Assembly (NCBI RefSeq): GCF_963678635.1
Contig: NW_026970836.1
Span: 1 to 64,000 of the forward strand
From: Symsagittifera roscoffensis
Lineage: Eukaryota > Xenacoelomorpha > Acoela > Convolutidae
Length of the DNA stretch: 64,000 nt
Direction of reading: 5' to 3'
Part shown: in pieces, positions 1-11,817 of the stretch
Position numbering within the stretch: position 1 is the first letter of the stretch
Layout: the number at the start of each line of letters is the position of its first letter
The notes under the pieces: model-generated
What the model was told of the DNA's origin: nothing
The model's input: the letters and a program-made list of their open reading frames with translations, nothing else
Databases searched by the model: none
Made by a program: the position numbers and the translations under genes

Positions 1-2027
1 CACAATTAAACAGAAAAAAAAAACCGTTTTTTTTTTCAAATCTGAACTTTCAAATTTCAGAGAAAATAATAGATGCTTCTAAAGTTCTCTGATTTTCTAA
101 GAATATGATTGGCTTTTTTTTCGATAAAAAAGACCCAATGTGAAAAATTTTGATCGAAAGGTAAGTTTTATTTTGCTGGGTAATCTGAATTTAAAATTCT
201 ACCGTCTAAAGAAGTCGATCACGTTTTTTTGTGACTTTTACACTTTTGCTGTCCAATAGTGGCATCTGCCTTCCTTTAAATAAATTAAATCGACTAAATA
301 CCAAAAAATCCATAAGACAAACCACAAAAAAAATAAATTTTGCCTGAACAAGTTTTAAAAATACTCCTGAAAAAAACTAAAAAAAAAACCATCGCGACTT
401 ATATAACAGTATAAACTACGTTCATCGACTGTGAATTGTACAAAATAGTTCTCCAAAGTAATTTGTAAAAAATCGAAAATAATGTATTTAGTTAATCAAA
501 TAAAGTTTTATAATGATTGCATAGACCAGTTACAAAAGTTTTGATTTTGACAAAGTCTTCCACAAAACCAAGTGTTACGATCGGGCACGTTAAAGAAAAC
601 GTTTGAGAATCTGATAATCCCTATTACAATTTTTTTAAAGAAAGTTATACAGTTCTCAAGAATTTTTCAAATTCTACCCAATCTTTCAGCCTCATTTTCG
701 AAGACCAGGTTTGCAACAAATATCCGGAGAGCAATTAATCAATTGATGATACAACAGTTTATTAATTGCTTTCAGCTTAAGAAAGGCAATTGAATCAAAG
801 TTGTTTTTGCTTAAGCGAAAGCGAATTATCTTTTTTGAAACTTTGTTTTCACATTTAACACGGTTTCTATTGGAAATAGGTCATTTGTTAAGGAAGCTAC
901 AATTCAAGTAACAATTCTAATCTCATCTAAATTGCAAACTAGTTTTCTTCAAGAATTTATTTTACAATTTTTACGGTATGATAATTTGGAGGTTTAATTT
1001 ACTAAGTCAGGACTTTTCCAAAACCAAAAATATTTGATCCAAATCTTTATTTTCGACCTTTTCAGCAAAATCAGCGTCGGCATTAGCTGATTTTTTCTGA
1101 GTAAATTGAAATTTTTTGCTGATAAAAAGAAACAGGGAAAAAGCAAATGGTTTTAATTGTACTTTATAAACAAACGATTTGATAATATGTTGAAAATTTT
1201 CAATATCAAAATGTTATCATTAAAAATCACAATATCAGCGTTACCTAAAAAAATCATTAAGTTGCGCGCTTGAGTTACCTGGTTCATCCAAGCCTTCAGC
1301 AGTTTTTGCAGTTCAATTTATTTTATATTTTTAAAAATTATTTTGAGAATTTTGGGAGTTCTATTTCCTCGTTTATTTGATCAAGAAGCCAATTTTGAAT
1401 AAAGTTATAACAATACATGGTTATGAAAGAAAGGCCTGAAAGTTTTTGAATTTCAAAACCCTGGTTCTATACAATTTAGTGCAGTTTTCTCTGACAAACC
1501 ATGGAGTTTTTTTAATTAGTTTTCAGTGAGTTGCAATTAAGCACGATTCGTTGTTTTTCAGATCGTGAAAAAACTGATACCCACCAATTGTGTGCACCAA
1601 TTGTGTGAAAAAGAGGCAATACTTTTTAGAATTATGCCAATTTCGTCGCTTTTTTGCTCCACTTTTCAAACTTTTCTCGCTTGAGTTAATGGCGACCAAA
1701 ACCAATGTCGTGATTTATGATTTACTTTCTGGTGCGCAAAGAACGGTTTGGGGAAAAGTCGTCGGACTGATCAAAACAAAGTTAACAAATTTTCCAGGTG
1801 TTGTTTTAAATTTGATGCATTTAGTTTTCTTTTTTCTGCGTTGAAGTGCTTTTAAATACCAAAACTTATGCAATTCAGTATTTTTGTTGAGTTGTAGTTT
1901 CCGATAATTACAGTAAGTTTACATATAAACCGAAAGGTTGTCAATCAGCAAGCTACCCGAAACCGATTAAAAACCGAGACGAGGCAGAAATACAAACGTT
2001 TTTTTTTTCTAAATAAAATTCTATTTT
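1..2027. other. AT-rich flank without a supported gene
   Basis: Both strands were read and no convincing gene was found. The longest open frames are short and low in complexity. A frame with an ATG at 1689 stays open to about 1844 and contains a possible splice donor near 1797, but nothing joins it to another exon. Confidence 0.5.
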
Positions 2028-2480
2028 AGTGGACAAAATTAAGCAAAAATTCAGAATGGCACTCTCTAAAATGCCTGTTTTCAATACCCATTTTGGATAA
2101 CATTTCCTTCAAAATTCAGTAAAACTTTTAGATAGACTACGAGCAAATGATTAGAGCTAACCCCTATGAAATTATGAACAACTGGTTTCAATGTTTTGCC
2201 AAGTTAATCCGGGTCTGAAAGAAACAGCCGAGTTTAGTTAAACTTACACACTGATTGTTTCAATTTTCTCGCTCAATTTTCTCAACTTTTAAACAAATTC
2301 AAGAAAGAATTCACTACGGAGCAAAATTACTGCGGATGAAGAAGGGGGTAGATCTGGTCAATTGCTCTCGGTCTATCTAAAAATTTCACGGAATTTCGAA
2401 GGAATTGTTGTCCAAAATGGGCATTAAAAACAAGCATTTTAGAGAGTAAAATCATGAGTTTGCGCTCAAATTTGTCCACT
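2028..2480. repeat. Foldback (inverted-repeat) element
   Basis: The arms at 2028-2150 and about 2357-2480 are inverted copies of each other with scattered mismatches. Both carry AGTGGACAAA at the outer end, a CTCTCTAAAATG block and a TAGATAGAC block at the inner end, around a loop of roughly 205 bases. A partial third copy of the outer end lies near 2559-2610. The arrangement fits a non-autonomous foldback or MITE-type element. No target duplication was identified and it has no coding capacity. Confidence 0.7.
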
Positions 2481-3109
2481 AGTGAATAAGCTGCTTTGGT
2501 TGAATGCGTAGCTTTTTTGCGGTAAAGTAGGAAGAGCAAACACTTTTAAAATAGATACACTAGTCGACAAACTTAAGCGAATATTCATGTTATTTCTCTC
2601 TAAAAAGTCTTTTTATAAAGATGATTGTGAACACCTTTCAATGGGATGTTAATGAAAATTTTTACATAAACCGAAAGCAGATGATTAAAGCTGCCAGTTC
2701 TCCTCATCTGCACTAAGCTTGCATCGTAGTGAATTTTTTCTTGAATAAGCGGAGTAAAGAAGTTGTTCATGCAATTTTACTAAACTCAGCAGCATCTTAC
2801 AATTTCACACGTTCGCTTAGTGAAGATGAGGAAAACAGGCATTATCTGACCCGGAAAAATTTGTAAGTCTTTGAAACCAAATACATGAAATGTTTAGACA
2901 AAATTTCAACTGCATTTGGTCGCAAGGGAATAGGATCTACTCGTAAGCTGACAGGTTGACAGGGTTGAAGTTAAAATGATAATTTTCTCGTTTGATTAAG
3001 AAACACGTGCAAATTTTACTCTGAATGTTTAGCTTACTTTATTTTTTCTCGGAAACAAAGGCGATCAGATTCTTCTACTTATATATATTTTTTTCGGTTT
3101 TCTCGCACC
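2481..3109. other. AT-rich spacer with a partial foldback copy
   Basis: Noncoding. It holds the partial third copy of the foldback arm (about 2559-2610) and a stretch near 2675-2700 that resembles sequence near 1921. The last 40 bases before the next ORF are pyrimidine-rich, as in an intron end or a promoter-proximal leader. Confidence 0.4.
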
Positions 3110-3460
3110 ATGGAAGCAAGAGTGCTTCTAGAAATTTACCAATTGTGTTTACAAATTTTGAAAGATTTCGAAGATGGAGTGCCGGAGAAGATAGAAGAGT
3201 ACGAGTATATCCGCAAGAGGGCGACCAAAGACATGCTCAGAATGTATGCAGCTGCTAATCTCCTTGTGTTTGATGGAAAAAATGAGGGTTTAAAAATGAG
3301 GCGAAGACCTTCGGTTGATGAGGCGAAGAAGTTGATGCGATTAATTGAAGAAATCGCCTCGAAGAACAAAGAAGCGATGCTGCAAGAGATTTATGTGGAC
3401 ATGATATGGGGAGTGCAGGAGTGCGATTTTTTCCTCGAAACAGGCATAAAGGTGGTATAA
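3110..3460 (+). CDS. Small hypothetical protein, 116 aa
   Basis: An ATG in a good context (CACCATGG) opens a 116-codon frame ending in TAA. The product is charged and mostly helical in appearance, with a Glu/Lys-rich middle and two cysteines near the end or middle. It has no signal peptide or membrane segment. The N-terminal pattern (VLLEIYQLCLQIL, a Pro, then EYEYIRKRA) faintly recalls small LYR-type mitochondrial assembly proteins. The LYR tripeptide is not present, so this is only a weak suggestion. The frame is GC-richer than its surroundings, and it begins just after a T-rich stretch, so it could be one exon of a longer gene. I do not recognise it. It is the best candidate for a host gene in the left flank. 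Confidence 0.45.
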   Translation: MEARVLLEIYQLCLQILKDFEDGVPEKIEEYEYIRKRATKDMLRMYAAANLLVFDGKNEGLKMRRRPSVDEAKKLMRLIEEIASKNKEAMLQEIYVDMIWGVQECDFFLETGIKVV

Positions 3461-3686
3461 ATAAGCATGAACTTTTGGCTCTTTTTCCTTTCCCCCACCT
3501 GCAATTTTTTTTACTAGTTTAGTTACTGTTCACATTGTCCGATCGTTATAAAAATTGACATGCGGACTAATTAGGCTGTGTCAAACATATTTGGTGTTTA
3601 TAATTAACCTTGTAAAATCACTCGTTACACAATAAAAGTGATGGTCGTGTGAGGTGGGGAGGGGGGGGGGGGGGAAGAGCCGAACT
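3461..3686. repeat. Dispersed repeat fragment, also found inverted near 23.35-23.48 kb
   Basis: From about 3540 to 3665 the sequence matches, in reverse orientation, about 23350-23480. The shared parts include AAAATTGACAT, a TTGTAAAA block, CTCGTTAC and GAGGTGGGG. A related stretch (AAAATTGA, then ATTAATTAGCCTGTG) also occurs inside both copies of the neighbouring tandem unit, near 4670 and 5890. It ends in a run of G (3659-3674). Probably a non-autonomous transposon family. Confidence 0.55.
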
Positions 3687-4908
3687 TTTATATTGGCAAG
3701 TTTTGACAGTTTTAGACAACTATATAAAATGGAAACTGGGAAACGGCCCGGTTGTTTTACCGTCTCCCTCTGTGACTTTTTACCAAATAAAACTTACATT
3801 GACATTGTCCGGTTCTTTCAAAGTGTTGCATTTAAGCTCTTTTCCAGTTTCCCTCTCGCCTCGTAGAATTACAAAAAAGCTGTTTAAAAATAGTTCACAC
3901 AGGATTTTGCATGAAAGAAATTTTAGTAAACTTTGTTCACCTGTTCACGCTGACACATTTTAATGCAGTTTATAGCAAGAAAAAACATTTTAAATAAACG
4001 TTCATGTTCGAATGTCAGAAAAAATCAAAAGGGGGAACTGGAAAATAGCCTCCATTTATGGTAAATATCCAACCCCAAATACATTAGTTCATATACAGTC
4101 TTGTAATATCAATAGTCCAATTGGAGGAGGAAGGCTGGGGGTGATGAAAGATACAGAGGCTTATGAAACTTTTTTATCTTTTAATTTTATATCCTATTTT
4201 GCAAATAGCTTAAGTAGTAGTCAGTCGGACGACGAAACATTGAGTTGTCTATAGACTAGGAAAAATGATGCCGTGAAGATGTCCAATCATATCAAAAACA
4301 AACTTCGAAGAGCAGATAACTTACGACGTCTACATCAATGCAAAACGGCCAGTTAAAGAGAGCAGAGCGAGCAAGTTCATGACTAAATACTTCTGGGCTG
4401 ATTACCTCAAAGTGTATTTGATAGCCTTCAGTTGGGTTTCGGTCAGGAGGGAGTGGGGCTGGAAGTACCACAGGGCTGTTAAAAAGGGACTTGGCAGGCG
4501 TGATTTGTTGTTGGATATTGCTCAGAAATATATAAATGAAGAAGCACCCTTGCACTCTCCAAGGTATTTTTTGAAACAATTGATGAATCCCCTCGCCCGA
4601 AGAAAAGCGGGCTTGGCTCCACCTGCAATTTCAACAGTAAAATTTTTGTTCACATAATCTGGTTGTTTTGAAAATTGAAAGACTGATTAATTAGCCTGTG
4701 ACAAAAACCTTTGGCTCTTTTAAACTTCCCCCTTATTTCAAATTTTCTGTTTAAATAGGTCACGTAGGTGTTATAATGGCTAAATGCGTAACATTGCGAT
4801 GTTAAGTATGAAGAAATAGTGGCTCTTTTCCAGTCCCCCCTTTCAAATTCAATTTTGAAAAGTCTATTTAACGTTGTCATAATGCAATGAAACTTGGCGT
4901 GGTGAACA
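3687..4908. repeat. Tandem duplication, copy 1 (1222 bp)
   Basis: This unit is repeated immediately downstream with almost no differences, apart from a 4-bp length change near 4221. Its short open frames are identical in the two copies and have no recognisable product. Inside it lie several copies, in both orientations, of a motif near GGCTCTTTTCCAGTTCCCC (about 3834, 4024 inverted, 4712 and 4820). The motif copies suggest the unit is itself built from inverted-repeat transposons. Confidence 0.9.
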
Positions 4909-6126
4909 TTTATATTGGCAAGTTTTGACAGTTTTAGACAACTATATAAAATGGAAACTGGGAAACGGCCCGGTTGTTTTACCGTCTCCCTCTGTGACTT
5001 TTTACCAAATAAAACTTACATTGACATTGTCCGGTTCTTTCAAAGTGTTGCATTTAAGCTCTTTTCCAGTTTCCCTCTCGCCTCGTAGAATTACAAAAAA
5101 GCTGTTTAAAAATAGTTCACACAGGATTTTGCATGAAAGAAATTTTAGTAAACTTTGTTCACCTGTTCACGCTGACACATTTTAATGCAGTTTATAGCAA
5201 GAAAAAACATTTTAAATAAACGTTCATGTTCGAATGTCAGAAAAAATCAAAAGGGGGAACTGGAAAATAGCCTCCATTTATGGTAAATATCCAACCCCAA
5301 ATACATTAGTTCATATACAGTCTTGTAATATCAATAGTCCAATTGGAGGAGGAAGGCTGGGGGTGATGAAAGATACAGAGGCTTATGAAACTTTTTTATC
5401 TTTTAATTTTATATCCTATTTTGCAAATAGCTTAAGTAGTAGTCGGACGACGAAACATTGAGTTGTCTATAGACTAGGAAAAATGATGCCGTGAAGATGT
5501 CCAATCATATCAAAAACAAACTTCGAAGAGCAGATAACTTACGACGTCTACATCAATGCAAAACGGCCAGTTAAAGAGAGCAGAGCGAGCAAGTTCATGA
5601 CTAAATACTTCTGGGCTGATTACCTCAAAGTGTATTTGATAGCCTTCAGTTGGGTTTCGGTCAGGAGGGAGTGGGGCTGGAAGTACCACAGGGCTGTTAA
5701 AAAGGGACTTGGCAGGCGTGATTTGTTGTTGGATATTGCTCAGAAATATATAAATGAAGAAGCACCCTTGCACTCTCCAAGGTATTTTTTGAAACAATTG
5801 ATGAATCCCCTCGCCCGAAGAAAAGCGGGCTTGGCTCCACCTGCAATTTCAACAGTAAAATTTTTGTTCACATAATCTGGTTGTTTTGAAAATTGAAAGA
5901 CTGATTAATTAGCCTGTGACAAAAACCTTTGGCTCTTTTAAACTTCCCCCTTATTTCAAATTTTCTGTTTAAATAGGTCACGTAGGTGTTATAATGGCTA
6001 AATGCGTAACATTGCGATGTTAAGTATGAAGAAATAGTGGCTCTTTTCCAGTCCCCCCTTTCAAATTCAATTTTGAAAAGTCTATTTAACGTTGTCATAA
6101 TGCAATGAAACTTGGCGTGGTGAACA
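4909..6126. repeat. Tandem duplication, copy 2 (1218 bp)
   Basis: Second copy of the preceding unit, head to tail with no spacer. The near-identity shows that the duplication is recent or recently homogenised. The copy ends at TGAACA. Another inverted copy of the C-rich motif follows outside it, at about 6228-6260. Confidence 0.9.
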
Positions 6127-6278
6127 AATCGACAACTGTGAACAGATTTGCTCTTCATACTTTACAGCGTCACGTCACGCGTTTAGCCCTAATAACACGT
6201 AAAACAAACATAAAACTCGGTATTTTGAAAAGGGGGAACTAGAAAAGAGCCGAAAAAGTTTGTTCACAATAGTCAGTC
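6127..6278. other. Spacer between the tandem repeat and the old retroelement
   Basis: Noncoding. It contains an inverted copy of the C-rich motif (GGGGGAACTAGAAAAGAGCC, about 6234-6253) that pairs in orientation with the copy near 3477. The whole 3477-6260 block may therefore be one composite inverted-repeat element. Confidence 0.45.
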
Positions 6279-6463
6279 TGAGAACAACTGTAGTCTAAGA
6301 TTTATTTAAATTGTTCTGGTGCTGAAACTACAAATAGTTTCAGCATTTACAATTCAGTGTCAATGTTAGAGATGGAATATGATTGGTTAGTTAGTAATAT
6401 TTTGTAGTGATAAGTTATCAATAATATAATTGGTTTATATATACTATTTTAGAACTGGTTCCA
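6279..6463 (-). repeat. LTR-like terminal repeat, 3' side of old element
   Basis: This 185-bp sequence matches 21277-21461 at most positions. On the minus strand it begins TGGAACC and ends TTCTCA, fitting the TG...CA ends of an LTR. It contains the perfect-looking small hairpin CTGAAACTAC/TAGTTTCAG. It could instead be one of a pair of MITEs that happen to flank the element, since it is short for an LTR and no target duplication is seen. Confidence 0.5.
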
Positions 6464-8032
6464 CCCATACTTTTACTGCTATGGGGTTTTAAATTTATGA
6501 AGTTACTGCTGTCTTGAGGTAATTTTTCTGCTATTGTTAAAATGAATATAAACGTTTATAGAAAAGAGTTTACAATTTTTGTTTATTTTAAATTGTTTTA
6601 GATGATTGAGTGGTGAAATCTAAAAAAGAAAAGTGAGACATTTATAAAAAATGGTTAGTTGTGATTGAAATTTATAAATTAAAAATACTTAATTATACTT
6701 ACTATGGGTCATCGTCGGTAAAAATTTCATTTGGAAAACTTTGTGAATTGTGTCCGACAATTTTAGGAGTTTAGCAAGCAAGCGGATGACGTATTTAGTT
6801 TGTAGGAGAGTTCATAGAAGCTCGAGTGCTCTGATGATCTTGTGCTTTTCACATCCTAGTGAGAATTCATGCGATGTGTTTTGAATTAGGTTATAAAGCT
6901 TATGGTTATATTTAGTGTTACGAATATATTCTAGGATTGGGACTTCAACGGGCTGTATATATTCGTGGGGGAGATTCTTCGACGTTTAAAGTTCTGGTTA
7001 GTGGGTAAAATATATAAGTTGTCTTATGGGGTCGTAGTTTCGGATGATGCCTTGCATATTAGTCTCTTTGATACAGTATGTGAAATTTAGGAAGAATGGT
7101 GAAGTATATTTAGATTTAATGAATGTGAATCGTTTTGTGAGTTTCGTGATGGTGTACTAGTTGCATAGTGGTCTTGAATAAATTTATAATAAATGTATGT
7201 GTGAGTTTGTTTAGTGCGTAACATTATTTGATGTGAGAAGTGTAAGTCACGTTCTTTTGGTGTAAGGAAATTTAAAGTTAATGAGAAATGATTAAATTTA
7301 TTAAATTAAGAATCGTAGGCTTTGGTATATCCAGGCGAAATGCGCTGGATATAACATTATCACATTTTTTATTCATGCAGTTAATGACAAATATAAATTG
7401 TGATTTTATGAAAAAAATTTCAGTTAGTTGGGGATTAGTATTTTTGTTGTCTTCAAAAAATTGATCTTCCATATAACGTGTATTAGCGTGATCATCGTGG
7501 TTAATTGAGAATTGGTTTGCTCTTTGTGCAACAAACCTTTTTACTATTTGCGTTAGTCCCATGGTTGTGAATTGTTTTTCATGAAGTGCTGTGGTTAGGT
7601 GATGTAGTCGAGTTTGACAAAAATCATTGTCTTCGTGGTTATTATATAATGAAGTGATAATGGGTTAGTGTAATGGTAATATGATGTCCATGAAAATGTG
7701 GGAAACAGGTTATATTCGTCAACGTAAGTTCGTTGATCGTTGTTAGTGCTTTGGTACTAAGTGTATTGTGGAAAGAATGGTAGGAACATTTGTAGAAATT
7801 CTTGAGTGTTAGTGTGGAGTGGGTGAACGGAAAACATTCGAGGAGGTCGGGGGTTGGGAAGCATTGGGGTATTGGGATGTTCTCGTTTAAATACTCGGTG
7901 GGCTCGGTTTTCTTCAATTGTGGATGCTGGGTTGGAGGATTCGGAGGATGTAATGGATTGAGATAAGTGAGTAATTATTAGTGTGTTAGGGTTTTGAAGC
8001 TGTTGTTGTAAGGTGATGAAATTATCAAGCTT

Positions 8033-8425
8033 CTAGTTCTTCATTGACGGGGCTAGGGGGTCGGGTTGGTCGCTGGTCATTGGGGAGAGAATTGGGGTTA
8101 CATCGGTGTAGGAAGAAGGGGCTGGGGAAATTTCATCTATAGTTGGGGTGTGGAGTAGACGGAAGGGGGGTTGCGAAAAAGTGGACGGGCTCGGCTCGGA
8201 ATTTTGGAATTCATCTGACTTTTCGATATCGGAATCGTTAAATTGTGAGATGGTATGGAAAACTGTGTTTGTGGAGTTATCATCTGAATCCATGCGTGCT
8301 GAATTATTAGTGTATGATGACATGGGAGAGGCAGTGAGATCAGAGATTGATATGTTAGGAGAGTGACGTTGGAGATTAGATGGGTAAGAAAGGGAAGTGT
8401 TGAGGGATACCATCTGGCGGATCAT
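8033..8425 (-). pseudogene. Ser/Thr/Pro-rich ORF remnant of old element
   Basis: An open stretch rich in Ser, Thr, Pro and Asp with no recognisable domain. It lies downstream of the envelope-like remnant in element orientation, where a cytoplasmic tail or a separate accessory protein would sit. Fossil; function not assigned. Confidence 0.35.
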
Positions 8426-8953
8426 CGTGGGCTAAAAAGATGATTGTTCTGAGAACGGAAATTAGTGGTGTGTGGCTGTTCTATGATTTGTTCGTATGTG
8501 TCTTTTATATTCGGTTGATGGGCTACTATATGAGTAATTGGACTTTGTGGGTCTAGAAGAATTTTGTTATTTGAGGTCCAAAAAATTCCAAAAAATCCTA
8601 CAAATCATCTGCGTGCAACAATTGCTTGTTAGTTTACTTGTGTGTGTATTGCGCATGTGTTATAGATTCCTTTCAATAATGAGAAGAGAAATCCAAAAAA
8701 ATAAACATTACGTATAATATAGTCAATCTTTCTAAGATGAGTAGGACCATCCTAGAAAGGCGAGAAGTTCGTTTTTTAAGTTTACAAAACTGAAAATATT
8801 TATAGGTGAAGTATCTTGTGGACGGTATTTTTCACCGTTTAAATAGATGTAATCTTTTAAACCTTTAAAATATCCACTGTAGTCTTGTGCATAGATGTCT
8901 GAAAATCGTGCGGTTTCTGCAAGTTTTCATAAATTTTGATCAATGGATGGTCT

Positions 8954-9720
8954 TTACTCTGTAACCAACTTTAAGAGGAGTTCTTGAAATTGTTGTGTGC
9001 AAATATGATGTTGTAAATCGGATCTGGAGTATATATCGTTTGATTGTAAATCTATTTTGGGGTTTCTAGCAATAGCTCTGATACTTTCTGGTGAAAGTTT
9101 CTTCATTGGTGGCATAAGTGTACAGTATGGTGTGAGAAGACAGTATTTATCTTCATCTGGGTTTAGGTGTACAACATTGTGGCTATTTTCAGATCCACAT
9201 GGGACGGCTGTATCCCAAATATATGTTCGTCTACAGAGTGTCTCAACGAAATGTCTTTTATTTTTGTAGAATGTAGGGATTCTTTTGTAACATCTTTTAT
9301 ATTCCAAAACATATAATGGTGATACTTTTTTCGTACATGTGTAATACCATAATATGTTTCCTTCGTAGTCAATAGAATTTCATCTGTTACCTGATAATAA
9401 ATATCCTGCGTCGTAAGTTATTTTTAATACTACGAGTGCAATTGATTGTAAAATTTGTGTTCGTTCAAGTTCACATAAGTAATGAAGCGTTTCTAGTTCT
9501 GATAGTGACAATTCTTGAAAAATTCTGAATATTGTGTAGTCCAATTTCATGTCTAAATGGATGTCATAGTGAATTGCACCAAAATAGTTATTGTTCATGA
9601 GTGATAGTTCTTGTAAACGTGTACTGCTTTTGTCTTTTGAAATTTTCCACCAGTATTTCCTGTGTAAACGTGTACTGCTTTTGTCTTGTGAAGTTTTCCA
9701 TCAGTATACTCTATGTTACT
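8954..9720 (-). pseudogene. Envelope-like glycoprotein remnant (class III fusogen-like)
   Basis: Fragments here read as parts of a viral glycoprotein. One has the pattern LCELERTQIL then AGYLLSGNR; another has YKRCYKRIPTFYKNK followed by CRRTYIWDTAVPC and NPDEDKYCLLTP. From memory these resemble glycoproteins of chuvirus-type and herpesvirus gB-type (class III) fusogens, which are known to have been captured by some invertebrate LTR elements. Its place after integrase fits an env gene. Broken, with several breaks. The family call is inference from motif memory, not a search. Confidence 0.5.
9612..9712. repeat. Short tandem duplication, 51-bp period
   Basis: Two adjacent copies beginning TGTAAACGTGTACTGC (9612 and 9663), with a few differences. 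A local duplication inside the old retroelement. Confidence 0.8.
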
Positions 9721-11055
9721 GGGATGTATGAGTTTTCTTCATTATTAGAACTGTGATGCGTTGTGCTTGGGTTGACTTTTATTTTTCCTGTTTTAATGTC
9801 GAAACTTTTTTTCATATTGGACAAGAATTTCTGAATATTGTGTTTTATAAAATGGAGTTTTTTATTTGCAAGCGAGTTCTCTTTTGGGGTAGATTTGAAA
9901 ACATGTCAGTTTATTTTCTATTCCATCGATAATGTTATAACGATTTTTGTTTTGTTGGATTTTATCAGGGTTTACTTTATCATAAGGGATCGATTCAATA
10001 AAGTATTTTTGATGAAATTTTATCTTTCTTGCGTGAATTCTTGCAACTTGAAATGTGGTGCATGTGTCTTCGGTGAACCAAAAAATTGTTGCTTGTGTTC
10101 TTTTTGTCGGATCGCAATAACTTTGGTCATTTTCGCAAAGTAATCGTATTCCATGATAAATTTTGTGTCGTCTTTTAAATCTCCTGCTAGTTGTAGTTTT
10201 TCTAGTTTAATTTTCCGATCAAAAAACATTATTTCTTGATATATTTCGTTTTTGTGTCTACTTAACAATAAAAAGATGTATTTTTTCCAATGTGTGTTAT
10301 CCAATTTTTATCATGGAGATCATTAGTTGATCGTCCATGTGCGCTGTGGAACGGGAATTTATCGTCTAATTTTATATGACCTTGGTATCTTTCAAAGTCT
10401 GGAAAAACTTTAAAATTTACCAATTTTTGGTTTGTGTCTTTATTGGTAGTCAATTTGAACCGTTGAAGCTTGTTTTTACAATCTTCAGGATTAAGATGTA
10501 AAAATCTTTCTATATTGCTTTGATAGAAAGGTTCATGATCGAGTCTGTTTTTGTTTCCTTTTGAGAGCTGGGAAATAGTACATTTTTCTCTGAAAATGTT
10601 GCTGTGAATTTATATCCTTTTAAGGTCGTAGCTCCGGTTTTTGAATTCTACTATATTCGTTGTTTCTATTTCTTGTGGTTCGGATTCGCATTGAGTTACT
10701 TGGTTGATGGCGTATTTATGTAATGTTTTTTGTTCATTTTCTTCACAATCGTAGTGTGTGAATAATAAATCTTGAGATCCTGTTGGAGGGGAAGAGTTTT
10801 TATGGGGTGTTGGTTCTAAAAAAAGAAAGGGAGAGAGTGTTTGGACGAAAAAGATTATTAAAAGTTACATGTGTAGGATAGTCCCAAAAATGGGTTATAG
10901 AATGTGATGTATCCAAGTGTCTTTTCCAAGTATCCAATCGTAGTTATAGATAATTTTTGTTGTAATAAATGGGGGAGGTAACGATTGAGCTGTTTTATTT
11001 GGCGGAGCTAGGAGGAGAGGGTGATGTACTAAATTATTTATTTTTAACTGTTATT

Positions 11056-11817
11056 TCAAATGTGTGTAAGAATTTGTATGTTGTGTTCCTGTATGTCCTT
11101 CTGAACATCGTGTCTGTATTGTAATCTGTTGAGTGTCCAATTATGTAGTCTGTTGCTATCAAGATGTTCACCAAATAAGGGAGGTGGTGCTACAAATGTA
11201 TTCCAGTCTAATCCTAGGGGTATATAATTGTTTAAATGTTCTCTATATCTATCGCCTAAATTTGTAGGGAAATATAGAAGAAATGTTATTGCTGGGGTTG
11301 ACTTATTGTTGATAGGGTTGAAGGTAGTGATAAGGTTTCTGGTAATGACAAATATGTATCGAAAGATATCTATAGGGTCATTTACCAAGGTTGGTTTACC
11401 TTGAGTGAAAGCTTGTGTCATCCAATGTGGGAGACATTGTGTTAAAGTTGGGGGGTTAAAGAGATTTTCAAGACTTTGTTCGGATGTGAGGGTTGATCCT
11501 AAGTAATCCGATGGTATGTTTGGAGTGTTTTGTTGTGAAGTAGATTGTAATGGTGGAGGGGTAATTTGAATTGTATTACTGGAAAGGTCTAAAGGATTTG
11601 GGGTTGGTGATGAGGGTACATTAAAATGAACTCTGGGAGTTGTAAAATTTCTATTACGTCTTGGATGTATGATTTGTCTATCTATTGTAGATGTTTGCTT
11701 TTGGTTTTGATTGGGATGTCTTATTCTATTAAGTTCTTGTTGGAGAGAAGGGTATATATTGTATATTGGTTCGTATTGTGGTTCGCTTAGAGGTGCGTGA
11801 CGAACAACGGGTATCAA
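11056..11817 (-). pseudogene. Unrecognised ORF of old element, 253 codons
   Basis: The longest open frame of the old element. The N-terminal half is rich in Pro, Gln, Asn and Thr. The C-terminal half is more ordered, with Trp and Arg residues. It lies between the integrase and envelope-like remnants in element orientation. I do not recognise it. It could be the N-terminal part of the envelope gene region, an accessory protein or a displaced gag fragment. Confidence 0.4.

Noticed and set aside
572-793. 73-codon frame in the left flank
   Set aside because: Low-complexity translation in AT-rich DNA with a non-ATG start; nothing supports it.
4379-4657. 92-codon frame repeated at 5597-5875
   Set aside because: It is the same in both copies only because the unit is duplicated. 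No domain or start context supports it.
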